From contig JAODUP010000188.1 in the NCBI GenBank assembly GCA_025642065.1, positions 1,096,501-1,160,500 of the forward strand: DNA of 64,000 nt, in the 5' to 3' direction. The position numbers and the translations under genes are program-made. Of this stretch, positions 50,100-61,173 are shown one piece after another. The notes below the pieces were generated by a model that saw nothing but the letters and a program-made list of their open reading frames with translations, was not told the DNA's origin and did not search any database. Within the stretch, counting starts at the first letter, position 1. Every line of letters starts with the position of its first letter. The stretch is from Paralvinella palmiformis. Lineage: Eukaryota > Annelida > Polychaeta > Terebellida > Alvinellidae.

Positions 50100-50185
50100 A
50101 TCAGATAAATGGATTTGGTCTGTAATTTACTGCTTCACCACGGGGACTAATTCTAAATAAATTTAGAACTTACAACGGATGGCAT
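50100..50185 (-). repeat. Short repeat, inverted relative to 52394-52485
   Basis: TCTGTAATTTACTGCTTCAC and GGACTAATTCTAAATAAATT match the complement of 52394-52485. An internal ATTCTAAAT/ATTTAGAAT palindrome suggests a hairpin or MITE end. Confidence 0.7.
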
Positions 50186-50199
50186 ATTCAGCGGAGAAA

Positions 50200-50338
50200 A
50201 CCTTGCCAGTTGCTTGATTGGATAAAAAAACCATCTCCTACTATACTGCCACTGCCGGGATTCGAACCTCCGACCTCCCGCATAGCATAGCCGTGAGCGA
50301 GAAAGTCACACGCTCTAACCCATGAGGCCCTCGAGGCA
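50200..50338 (-). mobile_element. tRNA-derived SINE, family C (minus)
   Basis: On the minus strand: GAGGGCCTCATGGGTTAGAG (box A region), then GGAGGTTCGAATCCCGGCAG (box B), then a short body. Its head abuts an ATT run at 50339-50376. The acceptor stem does not close, so it is not an active tRNA gene. Confidence 0.7.
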
Positions 50339-50379
<41 letters not shown>

Positions 50380-51164
50380 GCTACATAAAATACCCAACTT
50401 ATACCAATAAATGTCTTATTCAAGAAATATAGAATTAAATATATGTGTGTATGTGAGATGGGAAATAAATACATTATTATTCCCATCTAGTATATCTTTC
50501 CCGGCCTGGAGGTTCAGAGTTAGAAAACCCGGTTAGCATATAGTCAATATGGAAGTGTACGGTGACTGGCGCAGAACATTGTTTCTTCATTCGCTTATTT
50601 ATAGAGACACGATTCGCTTAATAATGCGAACAAAAGGTAGGTAAGAATCAATGCCTTCGATACAATAGAATCGTGACAAATATAAATAATTAATTGGGCA
50701 TAAATGTTAGACTGAATATGTGATGTAGTTTCGGCTCATTCAGTCTGTGGTACACATCTGCCTCTTTTTTCTCTCCCGATGCAGTGAAGGTCCACCAGCA
50801 GAAGCAGATACATTTAGTACGCCATCACCACACGTACCGTATTCCAACCAACATATCCAGGAGCGATTCCTGGTAACATCGAGCTATAATCAGTCTTGCA
50901 TTTACACTTTGATATGACATTCGTGAGGAAATAATGAGTTGTTTACAAAGATCGCGCGTAACTCAGAAACCTAATAACACCCTTCTAATTAAACAAAGGT
51001 AATTACAATACTCGAACAGGAAACACATTTCGCACGAATGTTGTGTCATCATTACAGTACTTCCGGTCCCATAGGGAACCCGTTCTGGATCGGAATTTAT
51101 ATATGCTTAATATTTACTTGACAGAATATAATATTGACGTGATAATATAATGGTGGAACTTCTA

Positions 51165-51276
51165 TTATAACTGTTAGGGCTAACGGCTTTGGTTATTTGC
51201 ACTTTTGGTAGATTCGAGCCGATGATCATCCTGTTTCTAGTGTGTCACTCTAACCACTGAGCTACGCTGTCCCAAT
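51165..51276 (-). mobile_element. tRNA-like SINE head (minus)
   Basis: On the minus strand GGGACAGCGTAGCTCAGTGG and TTAGAGTGACACACTAGAAA resemble the 5' half of a tRNA, followed by CGGCTCGAATCTACC as box B. No matching 3' acceptor strand exists. Confidence 0.6.
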
Positions 51277-51504
51277 AAATGATATGCACAGGCTGGGAGG
51301 AGGGGGGGGGGCGGTGTGTGTGTGGTGGTATTGTTCGTGAGTCATCTTCCTCATTGCGCGCTGGTTATTGGAAGTTAGAGTGAATACATTTGTCGAGTCT
51401 GTGTCTACTAACATTGTTATATTGTCGGGCCCAAGCCTGTTATCTGGTGTAAACAAATAAAGGGCACACAATCACTTGTTCTGAGCCAGCGCCACTATAT
51501 ATGT

Positions 51505-51559
51505 GTCCTAACACACGCACACGCACACACATACACACGCACACGCACGCACGCACGCA

Positions 51560-51602
<43 letters not shown>
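51505..51602. repeat. (CGCA)n-(CA)n compound microsatellite
   Basis: CA/CGCA mixture passing into a pure CA run. Confidence 0.93.
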
Positions 51603-51605
<3 letters not shown>

Positions 51606-52351
51606 TTAGCATATTTATAGTTATGCAGTTTGTGCGTATCAACTGAATCAAGGTCAATTTCTAATACATTTTATTTACGTTTACAACTTCACGACGTCCG
51701 CTCGTACCTGGTTTGTGGATTGTGATTGGCGGATTGTAATTTCCGGATTGTGGTTTCCGGTTTTGTACCGATGACGACGACCACGAGGATAAATGGCGCC
51801 GATCACATCGATCACGGTATGATTAAAATGTCAAGGTAATCTAACAATAAACATGGAAAACACTGAAGTAGACGAACAGGAAATGTTAAGAAAGATCGCT
51901 CGGAGCCAGAAGCTCTAATTTGTCCTCTAATAGCGTCCATGTTTATAAATGAGAAGACGGATGAGTAAGCCAGCACATTTTGTAGGCATACACGTGCTAC
52001 CACACGTGCATGAGCACCCCCAAGGAAGTAAACAGATTCCGAAGCATTGCCACATTGTTCATTCGCATTATGCCTAATCGGTCCATCTGATGTAAAGACG
52101 CCAATACATAATAAAATAAATGCAGACAATGTAGGTGCTACTAAATGAATAACAGTAATAACTTATATAATATATATTACACAATCCGACGAGAAATATA
52201 TCATAGCAAAAATAAATAATTATAAGGGATGATAATTTCTACCTAGTTTATGGGTAGTAAATGTCAAATTAAAATTACTTTGTCTTTCTGATGGTACCAC
52301 AGGTTGTTAATTCGATGACTATTTGATACATTGAGAAGGGAGTCAAAGCTA

Positions 52352-52352
<1 letters not shown>

Positions 52353-52394
<42 letters not shown>
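52353..52394. repeat. (TA)n microsatellite
   Basis: About 42 bases of TA adjoining the short repeat at 52394. Confidence 0.93.
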
Positions 52395-52397
<3 letters not shown>

Positions 52398-52485
52398 ATT
52401 TATTGTAAATTCTAAATATATTTAGAATTAGTCCTCGTAGTAAAGCAGTAAATTACAGACTATATGCGTCTCCATCATCTGAGAT
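52394..52485 (+). repeat. Short repeat, inverted relative to 50100-50185
   Basis: ATTCTAAATATATTTAGAAT is a perfect 20-bp palindrome; it is followed by TAGTCCTCGTAGTAAAGCAG and TAAATTACAGAC. See the partner copy. Confidence 0.7.
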
Positions 52486-52520
52486 AGCCAGCCACGTAGA
52501 ATAACTAGCATTTCGGCTAA

Positions 52521-52566
52521 TATTATTATTATTATTATTATTATTGTTGTTGTTGTTGTTGTTGTT
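52521..52566. repeat. (ATT)n-(GTT)n microsatellite
   Basis: ATT run passing into GTT run upstream of the membrane-protein promoter. Confidence 0.93.
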
Positions 52567-52705
52567 CAGAAAAAGAAAATAAATAGTCAGCAGCCAGCGA
52601 TTAATCGATTACTCAGAGAAGCGAGCAGTAAAAGTTAATCAATGTTTACTATATGACAACAGTCAACAATAAATATAGTTCAACTGTTTATCAATAACCA
52701 TCAAT

Positions 52706-52845
52706 AACCGGTTAAAACAATAATCAATAACCAATTAAAACTCAGTCGGGAACCGGTCAACAATCAGTAAAAAGCCGGTGAACAATTCGCCCGAGTGGCG
52801 AGAGAACTATCGCTGTATATCATTATCCCGTTTTCGTGTATAAAG
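52706..52845 (+). promoter_or_regulatory. Promoter of the membrane-protein gene: Grainyhead-like sites and TATA box
   Basis: AACCGGTT at 52706-52713 is the consensus of Grainyhead/GRHL factors, and AACCGGTC follows at 52751-52758. TATAAAG at 52839-52845 would place the transcription start near 52870. The spliced leader and coding exon follow. Function of the Grainyhead-like sites is inference from the motif. Confidence 0.5.
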
Positions 52846-52869
52846 CCAACTTGTCACGAGAGGCCTCAG

Positions 52870-53008
52870 CCAGACAGTAGACAGTCAGCGTCGAGGAAGA
52901 GGTGACAGGGTCTAACAGCGAGATAGCCGAAGGCTAGCCGTTCATCAAGCTTGTTTGGAGTATGTTACCGACCGGCTTCGGTGTCGGACGTATTACGCTG
53001 CCATTAAG
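52870..53008 (+). other. Non-coding 5' exon (leader) of the membrane-protein gene
   Basis: Starts about 25-30 bases after the TATA box by inference and ends at donor TTAAG followed by GTGGGTAG. The matching acceptor is TTTGCAG at 53459-53465, leaving an intron of about 457 bases. Confidence 0.45.
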
Positions 53009-53480
53009 GTGGGTAGATGTAATCTATAATTATTTAGGCGAGGTTAGAGTGCGCGCCAGATTTACATCTCAGAGCACGAAACAAGCAAATAAATGACACA
53101 TTATCGCTTCAGCGTACATCTATTATATGGCGTGTAATTGTCAAGTTCGTCCAGTCTCAACTGTTCGCAGTTTTTTGTTGATGACAAGACTGTTGCCGTT
53201 TCCATCGAGGCTATTTTGCAGTCTCTTCATTGATTTGACGATGATAAATGCCTACTAGTCTACAATCTTCATTTGCGAGGCAGGTGTTGATAATCTGGAC
53301 TATTTTCTCATGGACCAGATAGACTAGGCGTATGCACGATAACGGGCTCGGAATCGCAACCAACATCGAAATGACCAAATGAGTGCCCACTCTGCCAGTT
53401 CATATGCTGAAATAAATTGCCATGTTTATTGCCTTATATAACACATACTTATGTTGCATTTGCAGAGTTTACGCAGGAAA

Positions 53481-53507
53481 ATGAGGGAATTTCGAGCTCA
53501 CACATAG
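53481..53507 (+). other. Upstream ORF in the second exon
   Basis: An eight-codon frame (MREFRAHT, stop TAG) with context AAAATGA ends ten bases before the main ATG. It may lower or condition translation of the membrane protein if the leader model is right. Confidence 0.4.
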
Positions 53508-53516
53508 ACTACAACC

Positions 53517-54410
53517 ATGAGTCGGTGGTCCCACATCGTGAAGGTTGCTACCAGTCTACTACTTCTTCTTCGATGTCTATCCAAAGTGACAGCTAATGAC
53601 TCAAGGATTTCTCCTGATAACCTCTTGACGACTACATTATCTGAAGTGACGACCATATGGACTATGTCTGATGGCAACCTGTCCGGACCAACTCCTTATA
53701 TCAGATCCGTTATCACCTGCCCACCTTTGGAGGTGTGTCAGAATGGCTTCGAATCGGGATCGTGTCCGGAAACAGACACCTGCGACTGTTCGCTTACAGG
53801 AAATGGAACCCAGTACTTCTGGGGCGCCACCTGTAATAGGTTGAACCTGACGGCGACAACACGTACGGCATCCAGAACGACGGTGACCTTCACCTGGGAG
53901 ATGGATCCTGAATATCGAGGGAACTATCAATTCGTTTATCGTAAGTCGTCGTCATCTCAGGATCAAAGCATCCACACGGAGCCGCCACAACAAATAAACA
54001 AACGATCCGTACGATTGATCAATCTATATCTGGACACCGCCGACTACGTTGTCTGTCTGATGGATCAGGAACTGGCCGGGATCGTGTACACGACGAAGAA
54101 CACGTCTCGTCTAGACGCCAAGTACAAGGATTGCATGATCGTCAACTCCCAATCGAGTACCGTCTGGAGCCAACAACTTGCCTTCTACCTGATCTGTGCC
54201 GGAATGGGACTCGTTCTCCTCATCATATTCTTCGTCGGCTGTGTGAAAGAATCTCTGGATAAGAGGAACTATCATTTGTTTGATACGGGAGTGGAACAGG
54301 AAGAACACGAGGTCGACGACGTACAGGATATAAGTAGTGATAAGGACGAGTCGGATCAAACGAGTACCGTAGATGGATCAAACGGCGAGGTGGCCATGGA
54401 AGTGGTATAG
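53517..54410 (+). CDS. Single-pass membrane protein with EGF-like and FN3-like domains
   Basis: 297 residues in one exon. Signal peptide about 1-26 (LLLLLRCLSKVTA core). A Thr/Ser-rich stalk follows. Six cysteines at 68, 74, 83, 89, 91 and 106 have EGF spacing with C-x-C. A fibronectin-III-like region lies at about 108-185 (TTVTFTWEMD ... TADYVVCLMD). N-glycosylation sites are at N27, N54, N96, N110 and N195. One membrane helix (about 219-241) and an acidic Ser/Asp/Glu tail complete it. EGF-like plus FN3-like plus helix resembles the membrane-proximal half of vasorin-type proteins, but there are no leucine-rich repeats; that likeness is inference and no orthologue was recognised. The start has context ACAACCATGA, and codon use is GC-richer than the surroundings. 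It is likely a cell-surface receptor or adhesion protein with a type I topology. Confidence 0.88.
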   Translation: MSRWSHIVKVATSLLLLLRCLSKVTANDSRISPDNLLTTTLSEVTTIWTMSDGNLSGPTPYIRSVITCPPLEVCQNGFESGSCPETDTCDCSLTGNGTQYFWGATCNRLNLTATTRTASRTTVTFTWEMDPEYRGNYQFVYRKSSSSQDQSIHTEPPQQINKRSVRLINLYLDTADYVVCLMDQELAGIVYTTKNTSRLDAKYKDCMIVNSQSSTVWSQQLAFYLICAGMGLVLLIIFFVGCVKESLDKRNYHLFDTGVEQEEHEVDDVQDISSDKDESDQTSTVDGSNGEVAMEVV

Positions 54411-54472
54411 TTATCAAAACATAACGAATATTTTGTTTTTACCATAAACTGTATAAATCGTGCGTAATAGAA

Positions 54473-54478
54473 AATAAA
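54473..54478 (+). terminator. Poly(A) signal of the membrane-protein gene
   Basis: AATAAA 63 bases after the stop codon, directly followed by a CA microsatellite at 54499-54543. Confidence 0.7.
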
Positions 54479-54495
54479 GGAGTGTATTTAAACAT

Positions 54496-54498
<3 letters not shown>

Positions 54499-54552
<54 letters not shown>
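54499..54552. repeat. (CA)n-(TA)n microsatellite
   Basis: CA run of about 45 bases passing into a short TA run, just after the poly(A) signal. Confidence 0.93.
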
Positions 54553-54553
<1 letters not shown>

Positions 54554-55924
54554 TCTGAACATATTGTTATCAATATTTATTTATAATACAAAGTTATATA
54601 TAATCAATATTAGGCTCTTAACAGTCGAGGAAAGAATAATATTTGAAAAGTTATCTCCGCATAATGTGGATATAACATAACACAGTATCTAAATATTAGA
54701 CAGTAATAAACTCTTGCCACCTGCAACAGATTATCACATGACAACCAGCTGAAGAAATAGTGTATTATGAGCGCGTGTTATGATGATACGATGTTGTTTG
54801 ATGGAGTTATACTCCTGTGGGCGTTTGTTACTCTGGCAGACATAGTTTTATTTATATATAGATTTATGGAGGCATAGGTCTCAAAAGATGTTAGATGTTG
54901 ATGTTCTGAGCCAGTGCCAGTGCCGTCCTAAGACACCCGCCCCGACACACACACGTATGGGTGCGCCCACACCCTTAGCCTATGGCACTTCGTCTAATAA
55001 CTATAAGCAGCTTTATCAGAAATTAGATAAGCCATAATGTTATCGCGACGATGTCCCTCTAGCGGCTAACAATCTTCCTTATTATCGCCTATGGCTGTGT
55101 GGAGATAGAAAATAAAACAAAGTAGACAATTTGTAAGGATTTGTCAGCGAAGCGTTATTAATAGGATTTCAATCAATTTTTATTGAGTTATTATACATTA
55201 TGTTGCCGTTGTTGTAATTTAATTAGCATAGATAGTGCGTGTTTATTGCAGAGGGAGAAAATGCTGTACCCGGTAAAAAATCAATTACAAATACAGGCAT
55301 CCAAAGAAATTCTCGAATGAACTTGTGTAGAAGTGAATATCAGCTTTTTTTTAGGTCGCGGGCATTTTGAAGCCACTCTGAGTAAATTTCTACCATTCCT
55401 TTTATGATATTTACATACTAATAGCGATTCCTGACTCAATTGGGCGTTGTTTAAGCTATTCTTTTTAAACTCATAGGTGTGTATCAGAAGAAATGTATCA
55501 ACTGAGCCATACTGGAGAATGCCTTAAAATTTAAAAGACTGGTTAATTGATTGAAATGATAATGATAAATCTAGTTATTTCGCTTTGGTTTGAAGAGCTT
55601 CCTTTTTATAATGACAGTCATATTAGATTACAAGTATAAAATTGTTTAGAGTGGACGAGACCTTTCATTTAATCTAACGTTTTATTAAGACACGGTGAGA
55701 ATTTCCGGATTTCTGCATCACGGGCGTCTCAACATTTTTGTAAAATCTCATTTATGCGCTACATATTAAAGTAGGTTTAAGCAAATGCAATTATCATTTC
55801 ATTATGAAGCGTTAATACCCTGTCAACGAAATATAATTTTTAGTTGTTTTTAAAAACCTTATTTTACTGCGTAAATATGTACACCTGTATATATAGGTCT
55901 AACTATTACAGAACTATAGGACAT
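54553..55924. other. Intergenic stretch, nothing recognised
   Basis: No gene or large repeat supported. Confidence 0.55.
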
Positions 55925-56130
55925 GGGGCTGCCTCCATGGTCTAGCTGGTAGCGCATTGGATCACAGATCACTACCACCAACTGAGTTCGAATCTCGGCG
56001 TGGGCATATCTGAGGGGTGTTTCATCTCTTTGACTTCGCTTCTTTACCTTTGCAGGTGGCTCTGTCCTTTTAGCGTACCATGCGCACAAAAGTGACCGTA
56101 AATCATCATCATCATCATCATCATCAATCA
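55925..56130 (+). mobile_element. tRNA-derived SINE, family B, nearly complete
   Basis: Head GGGGCTGCCTCCATGGTCTA, CTGGTAGCGCATTGGATC, box B GAGTTCGAATCTCGG, body CGTGGGCATATCTGAGGGG, TTACCTTTGCAGGTGGC and GCACAAAAGTGACCGTAAA, tail (TCA)n. It is the best copy of the family here. Confidence 0.88.
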
Positions 56131-57387
56131 TTTTATAGGGCATAGATAAATTAGTATGTGTTGGTAACTGTATAATGGCGTGATCGTTACGAAGGTCATT
56201 CTATAATTCCTCAATAACAAGGAGGGCTGGTACTTAATTATTTATTTAAACATTTCTTTAATTTAAACCTAACGTATTCACATTCGGGAAGAAAGGGTGA
56301 TGATGATGATGATGATTGAAAGGAAGAAAGAATGGATTTGTGTTTTGTACAACTGTATTAGATCGGAATGGTGATTAGCAGGAACCAATGATGATGATGA
56401 TGATGATGATGATAATGATGATGATGATGACAAGTATTAACGTTTATAATAATAAATGGATACGAATAAGGAGATTAGTTAGAACGAAAGGAAATCCATC
56501 GGTTAAGCAACAGAGATGACAATTGATGACCAATTATAAATGAGATAAATTAATTTAATAATAAACTTTTGAGATAATCAGGACAAAAACCACCCAATTC
56601 GATCACATTACCATTGGTGGACTATTTGCCATTTTCTCAATTAAACTCCAAATATTACCAAATAAGCTCATTTTTATTCATTGTCTGTAATAACTCTGTA
56701 ATATAATAATCTCTATATTTACCTTAACAAACATTTAATGAATTCCAATTCAACATCGTCATCAAAACAAATATTATGCTACACTGAGGCTAATTCTACT
56801 CTGACAAGAAATGTTGTTCGGGATGAGTGAAAATCCTTACGAGCTACATACATCATCAATATTGATAGCTCCTTTCAAATCCTTTTCACTGTTACTTATT
56901 CTCGGATAGCATTTCCCCCAAAGCCATCCAGATTGGTCCTGACAAGATTGCTTCATAGGAATATCTTCGTATTTTGTGAATCAGTTCGAATATATAAGTG
57001 ATGATTTATGGTTAACATCCGGGAAACATTATACCTGGTGACAACCAGGCAAGCTCCCCCCACCCTGAATTAAGTTGACCTTGTGAACTTTTCAGAGGTT
57101 TTCATGTCTTTTTCAATGTCTAGAGGATTGTAATAGGCTATAATCTCTATCTGTCTTGCTAACAATAGGTATCTCGATACAACTTCTTGATAGAATGGAT
57201 ACAGTACATCCCCGAAACTAATTTCTTTCCAATCCATTTTAAAGCTTATTTATTTGATTGACGAACGATAATGTTAGGTGTGATGCCATTTACGATTTGG
57301 GGATACAAGGAGGTATTTGGTGAACAGTTACAAAGCTATATATGGTTCTTTCGAAACAGTTGGCTCTCTTTCTTATCAAAATCCTTT

Positions 57388-57444
<57 letters not shown>

Positions 57445-57745
57445 GTGTGTGTGTGTCTGATTGTGTGTGTTTAGTCAGTCTATATAGAACTCTTTTTGGA
57501 TATTATAGTTATATATTCCCCATTGTAATATTGTTATTTATCCTTTGTTGGCATCCACAGTCTTAAACATCAGATGTTTATTATTTGCTAACTGATTCTC
57601 ATCATAATAACATAAACAATAAACATACAACTATGCACTTTTTAATGGCCCATAAACAAGTCGATTAAAAAGGCAACAATAACTGTTGATTTATGTTATT
57701 GGCTACTGAACATTTGAAATATTGCATGAGGCGGCCGAATAAATC
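56131..57745. other. Intergenic stretch with simple repeats
   Basis: GAT runs (56298-56315 and 56391-56430) and a CT run (57391-57442). No gene recognised. Confidence 0.6.
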
Positions 57746-57779
57746 CCAAAACAATTGTTATGGCAAAACAGAAAACATC

Positions 57780-57821
<42 letters not shown>

Positions 57822-57888
57822 AACATACTATGTTTTAAAAATAAATCACGTAATAATCCAAACAATTGTTGTGGCAAAACAGAAAATA

Positions 57889-57939
<51 letters not shown>
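57746..57939. repeat. Duplicated (TA)n with shared flank
   Basis: AAACAATTGTTATGGCAAAA and ACAGAAAACATCT before the first TA run recur, with few changes, about 110 bases further on before a second TA run. The TA tract was duplicated together with its left flank. Confidence 0.85.
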
Positions 57940-57941
<2 letters not shown>

Positions 57942-59764
57942 ACTATGTTAATTAATATTGATGATATCTGTGAACAGGATGTGTATTATATGATGTCACC
58001 AAGAAAAATTAAATATAATATAATATGTTATTTTCATTTGAAGCTTCTGTCTTAACATTGATACATATATAATGACAAGCCTAAAAGGAATTTAAAGAAA
58101 CAATTGACAACAAAAACATGATATTGATATACATGTCCAAAGTAGAGTACTCACAATAGAACCTGTACATATAACAGTTACATTTAGCATGTGTATATCG
58201 GAGGAGATTTTCATTTTACAAAAAATATGTATTATTTGACAGACTGTGTTACTTAGCCATTTTATGATAAATGACCGTACAATATCACCATTAATAATAA
58301 CACAATAAATGACCAATGAGCGCTGGGTAGGAAATTTAACAACAACAACATCAAATACAAATGATGAACACCGACAAAGGGTTATGGTATGTATTGTTAA
58401 TGATACGGTTGAACAATTATCTCTTTTGTGTTTTGTGTACCGTTTAACAAATAATACTTGCTTACACACTGCCTTTAATTTTTTTGTATCAATGTGTTAT
58501 TTATGCTTTCCTGTCTAGATCAGCCTTAAATGAGCAAATTATGGTTATATCATAGTATCTAGTGTCTTCTATTTTGCGGCACCTATCTAATAAATACTAT
58601 TAGATATCAACATATTCAGTAAACATTGGAAAGTTCATTTATTAATATTTAAGCTCTTATAGATCAATATATCAACAAATTAATCACAAACTGGCAATAT
58701 TACCAGAGAAAACATTAAATTATCCAATAAAGTTCGATTATCCACATTTCCCCCATCAATATTAGTTTTAGATATAGTTTTTACATTTTGTGCATTACGA
58801 TAAAATACACTTGTTGATATGTGGCCAAGTGGAGATGGTGATTTTTTGGTGTGCTCCGTCATTACACTTGATATATTGTAAATGGTGGGTTAAGATGCCA
58901 TATTCAAACCGAATAATATACAAGTTCTGTCTGATGTTGACATTTCATTTAAATTGCGATTCGAGTGCTATAAGACTGTTAAATGTTTCATAATTTATTT
59001 TGATCAATCACGAAATGGAATTATCAAAAGAACATTCTTTACTCGGATTATATGATTACTTCAACAAATAAAAATAATAAAACATCTAAAAAGTACAAAT
59101 TAATACAAAGTATTATTTTTCTTCATTGGAATACTCCGACTAAGACATCTTAACATTTAACATTATACATCTCTCGGTACGTGAGACAGGTCACAAACAT
59201 TTGCCTCCATTTCTCCAATTAATTATGTTGGTATACAGTTAATTAGAAAATATGTACAAAATGGGGATCTTGGACAGGTGCCAACAGCGTATTTTAGAAT
59301 AGTATCTGTAAAGCACAGGCATTGTTTATAGATTTGAATGTTTGAATACAAATGAAACAATTCTGCGTCATATTAATATTTTTAAATGTAGTGTTAGAAT
59401 GTGTAATAATATAAAGAAACATTTTCTTGAGAATATCATATAAATGATTTCTTTGTAAAATAATACAACTTTGTCGCAAAGAAAACTGTCAACAAGAAAA
59501 TGCTCTAAGCACATTATTTAAATGAAGAGGTGCTAATATTATATAATTATGAAATATCAGGTATTTCTGGAAGAACATGCTTAATTACTAAGTTTGAAAG
59601 TATTCTATTTCATGAAGTATAATCGTTTTCTATGGAGGTATATACAACTTTAGATATAACAATACAAGAATAATTGAGTCACAAGCTAACAACATCTTGT
59701 AAATAAATAAATATTAACCAACAGATTATATTTTTCGCACTCTATGTATCCATGTCTATTATAC
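57940..59764. other. AT-rich intergenic stretch
   Basis: No gene recognised. Overlapping frames on both strands at 58.1-58.5 kb (125 codons minus, 69 codons plus) have no domain and fit AT-rich chance frames. Confidence 0.5.
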
Positions 59765-59975
59765 ATATTATCCACATGTTGTATATTAAACATACTACAC
59801 ATGTTGTATATTAAACATATTACACATGTTGTATATTATACATATTACACACATGTTGTATATTACACATATTACCCACATGATATATATTATACAAATT
59901 ACACACATGTTGTATATTATACATATTTCCGACATGTTGTATATTATAGATATTACCCACATGTTGTATACTGTT
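59765..59975. repeat. 23-27-bp minisatellite
   Basis: About eight copies of a unit close to CACATGTTGTATATTATACA plus TATTA, with small insertions. The frames of YYTYYTHVV type come from it. Confidence 0.9.
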
Positions 59976-60715
59976 ATACAATATACTTCTTGAAGTGTGG
60001 ATGAGAAGGAGATGAAGGTTTTGTGTGTATTATTACTCTCATCCTATCTATCATTATTAATGTAAATATTATATCACAACAACAACATTATGACTCATGA
60101 GGTGCCTTTAATCTTCAGAAGTTATTTAGTTTTGTTGATATTTGTTTAAATGACCCAGTTATCATTGTCCGAAAAAGTATAACATTGTCATTTATTATTT
60201 AATTGTTTTTAGCTTACAATTACTAAATTAAATATACTGCAAATAGCCCACAACAATACCTATAAATAACCTATATATCTTAGATAGAGACTCACCTGTC
60301 GTGTCTGTTAATTAACACAGTTATTAATGTTAACGATCGTTTTGTGCCTCAAAACTTAGGACTACTACAGACTTCAATAATTGATATAGAGGTTATAGGA
60401 TTGTTTTATAGATGTCTGTCTGTAGCTGTCAATTCATATACATCGAGAATTTGTCTGCTTCAACAAACCGAAATAATACAACATCGGATGTTGACTGGTT
60501 TTGAAGTTATTAGGGCAATAGATGTTATATATTTGATTTAATAATAGAATAATTCGTGGTAGCGAACAACAATATATCGTATTAATTCCAGGAACATACC
60601 AGTAGAAAGGAAATATTTTCCTCTTGAGACACTGTATTACAAATTACATTAAAGCGTTATTTATAACCTGTATTTCTTTTAAATTCTCCAACGAAGACAT
60701 CTTATTACTAAACAG

Positions 60716-60718
<3 letters not shown>

Positions 60719-60798
<80 letters not shown>
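60719..60798. repeat. (CT)n microsatellite
   Basis: CT run with one TTC interruption, directly at the outer edge of the inverted-repeat arm at 60798. Confidence 0.95.
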
Positions 60799-60800
<2 letters not shown>

Positions 60801-60947
60801 GACCATATTGTGTTAGATAAATTCTAAATATATTTTAATTAATTTCATTGTGAGTATTAAATTCTGATCGGGTTAGTCACCTACGTTGAAGCTGTCACAC
60901 AGATTATTAAACTATATATTAATATGTCGATGTGAAAATATGGTGTA
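60798..60947 (+). repeat. Left arm of 150-bp near-identical inverted repeat
   Basis: Starts CCTGACCATATTGTGTTAG and ends AAAATATGGTGTA. The complement of 62572-62725 matches with two substitutions over about 147 bases by eye. It is followed by a C/T-rich tract. Confidence 0.92.
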
Positions 60948-61005
60948 CCCTCCCTCCCCCCCTCTCTCTCCCTCCCCCCTCTCTCTACGCTACACACGAC
61001 AGTGA

Positions 61006-61173
61006 TGTTTCGCTTCCCCTAACTGTCTAATTACTGCTGCTTCAAGACACCGAATGAGGAAACATCTACACAATGGTGAGTCTTGGTTCTGTATATGTGG
61101 TCGACTACTTTGGAAAACTAGCTGTGAAGCACATATATCGTATAGATGGTTCATATCATCCGAATATAAATAA
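61006..61173 (+). pseudogene. Zinc-finger-like frame, fragment
   Basis: A frame directly after a TGA reads CFASPNCLITAASRHRMRKH, then LHNGESWFCICGRLLWKTSC and EAHISYRW. HLHNGESWFCICG recalls the HTGEKPFxCxxCG linker of C2H2 fingers, and SRHRMRKHLH recalls the end of a finger. Cysteine spacing is not canonical (C-x-C rather than C-x2-C). It has no upstream open frame; an ATG lies at 61054. It could be a decayed finger or coincidence. Confidence 0.25.

Noticed and set aside
50240..50338. Possible tRNA gene on the minus strand
   Set aside because: Box A and box B are good but the acceptor stem does not close and a SINE-like body follows.
51165..51276. Possible tRNA gene on the minus strand
   Set aside because: The 5' half is tRNA-like, but there is no 3' strand complementary to GGGACAG.
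53637..54417. Minus-strand frames of 64-97 codons over the membrane-protein gene
   Set aside because: Shadows of the plus-strand 297-codon gene, which has signal peptide, cysteine module and membrane helix.
58092..58469. 125-codon frame on the minus strand with overlapping plus frame
   Set aside because: Composition is that of AT-rich chance frames; both strands are open over the same stretch and no motif is seen.
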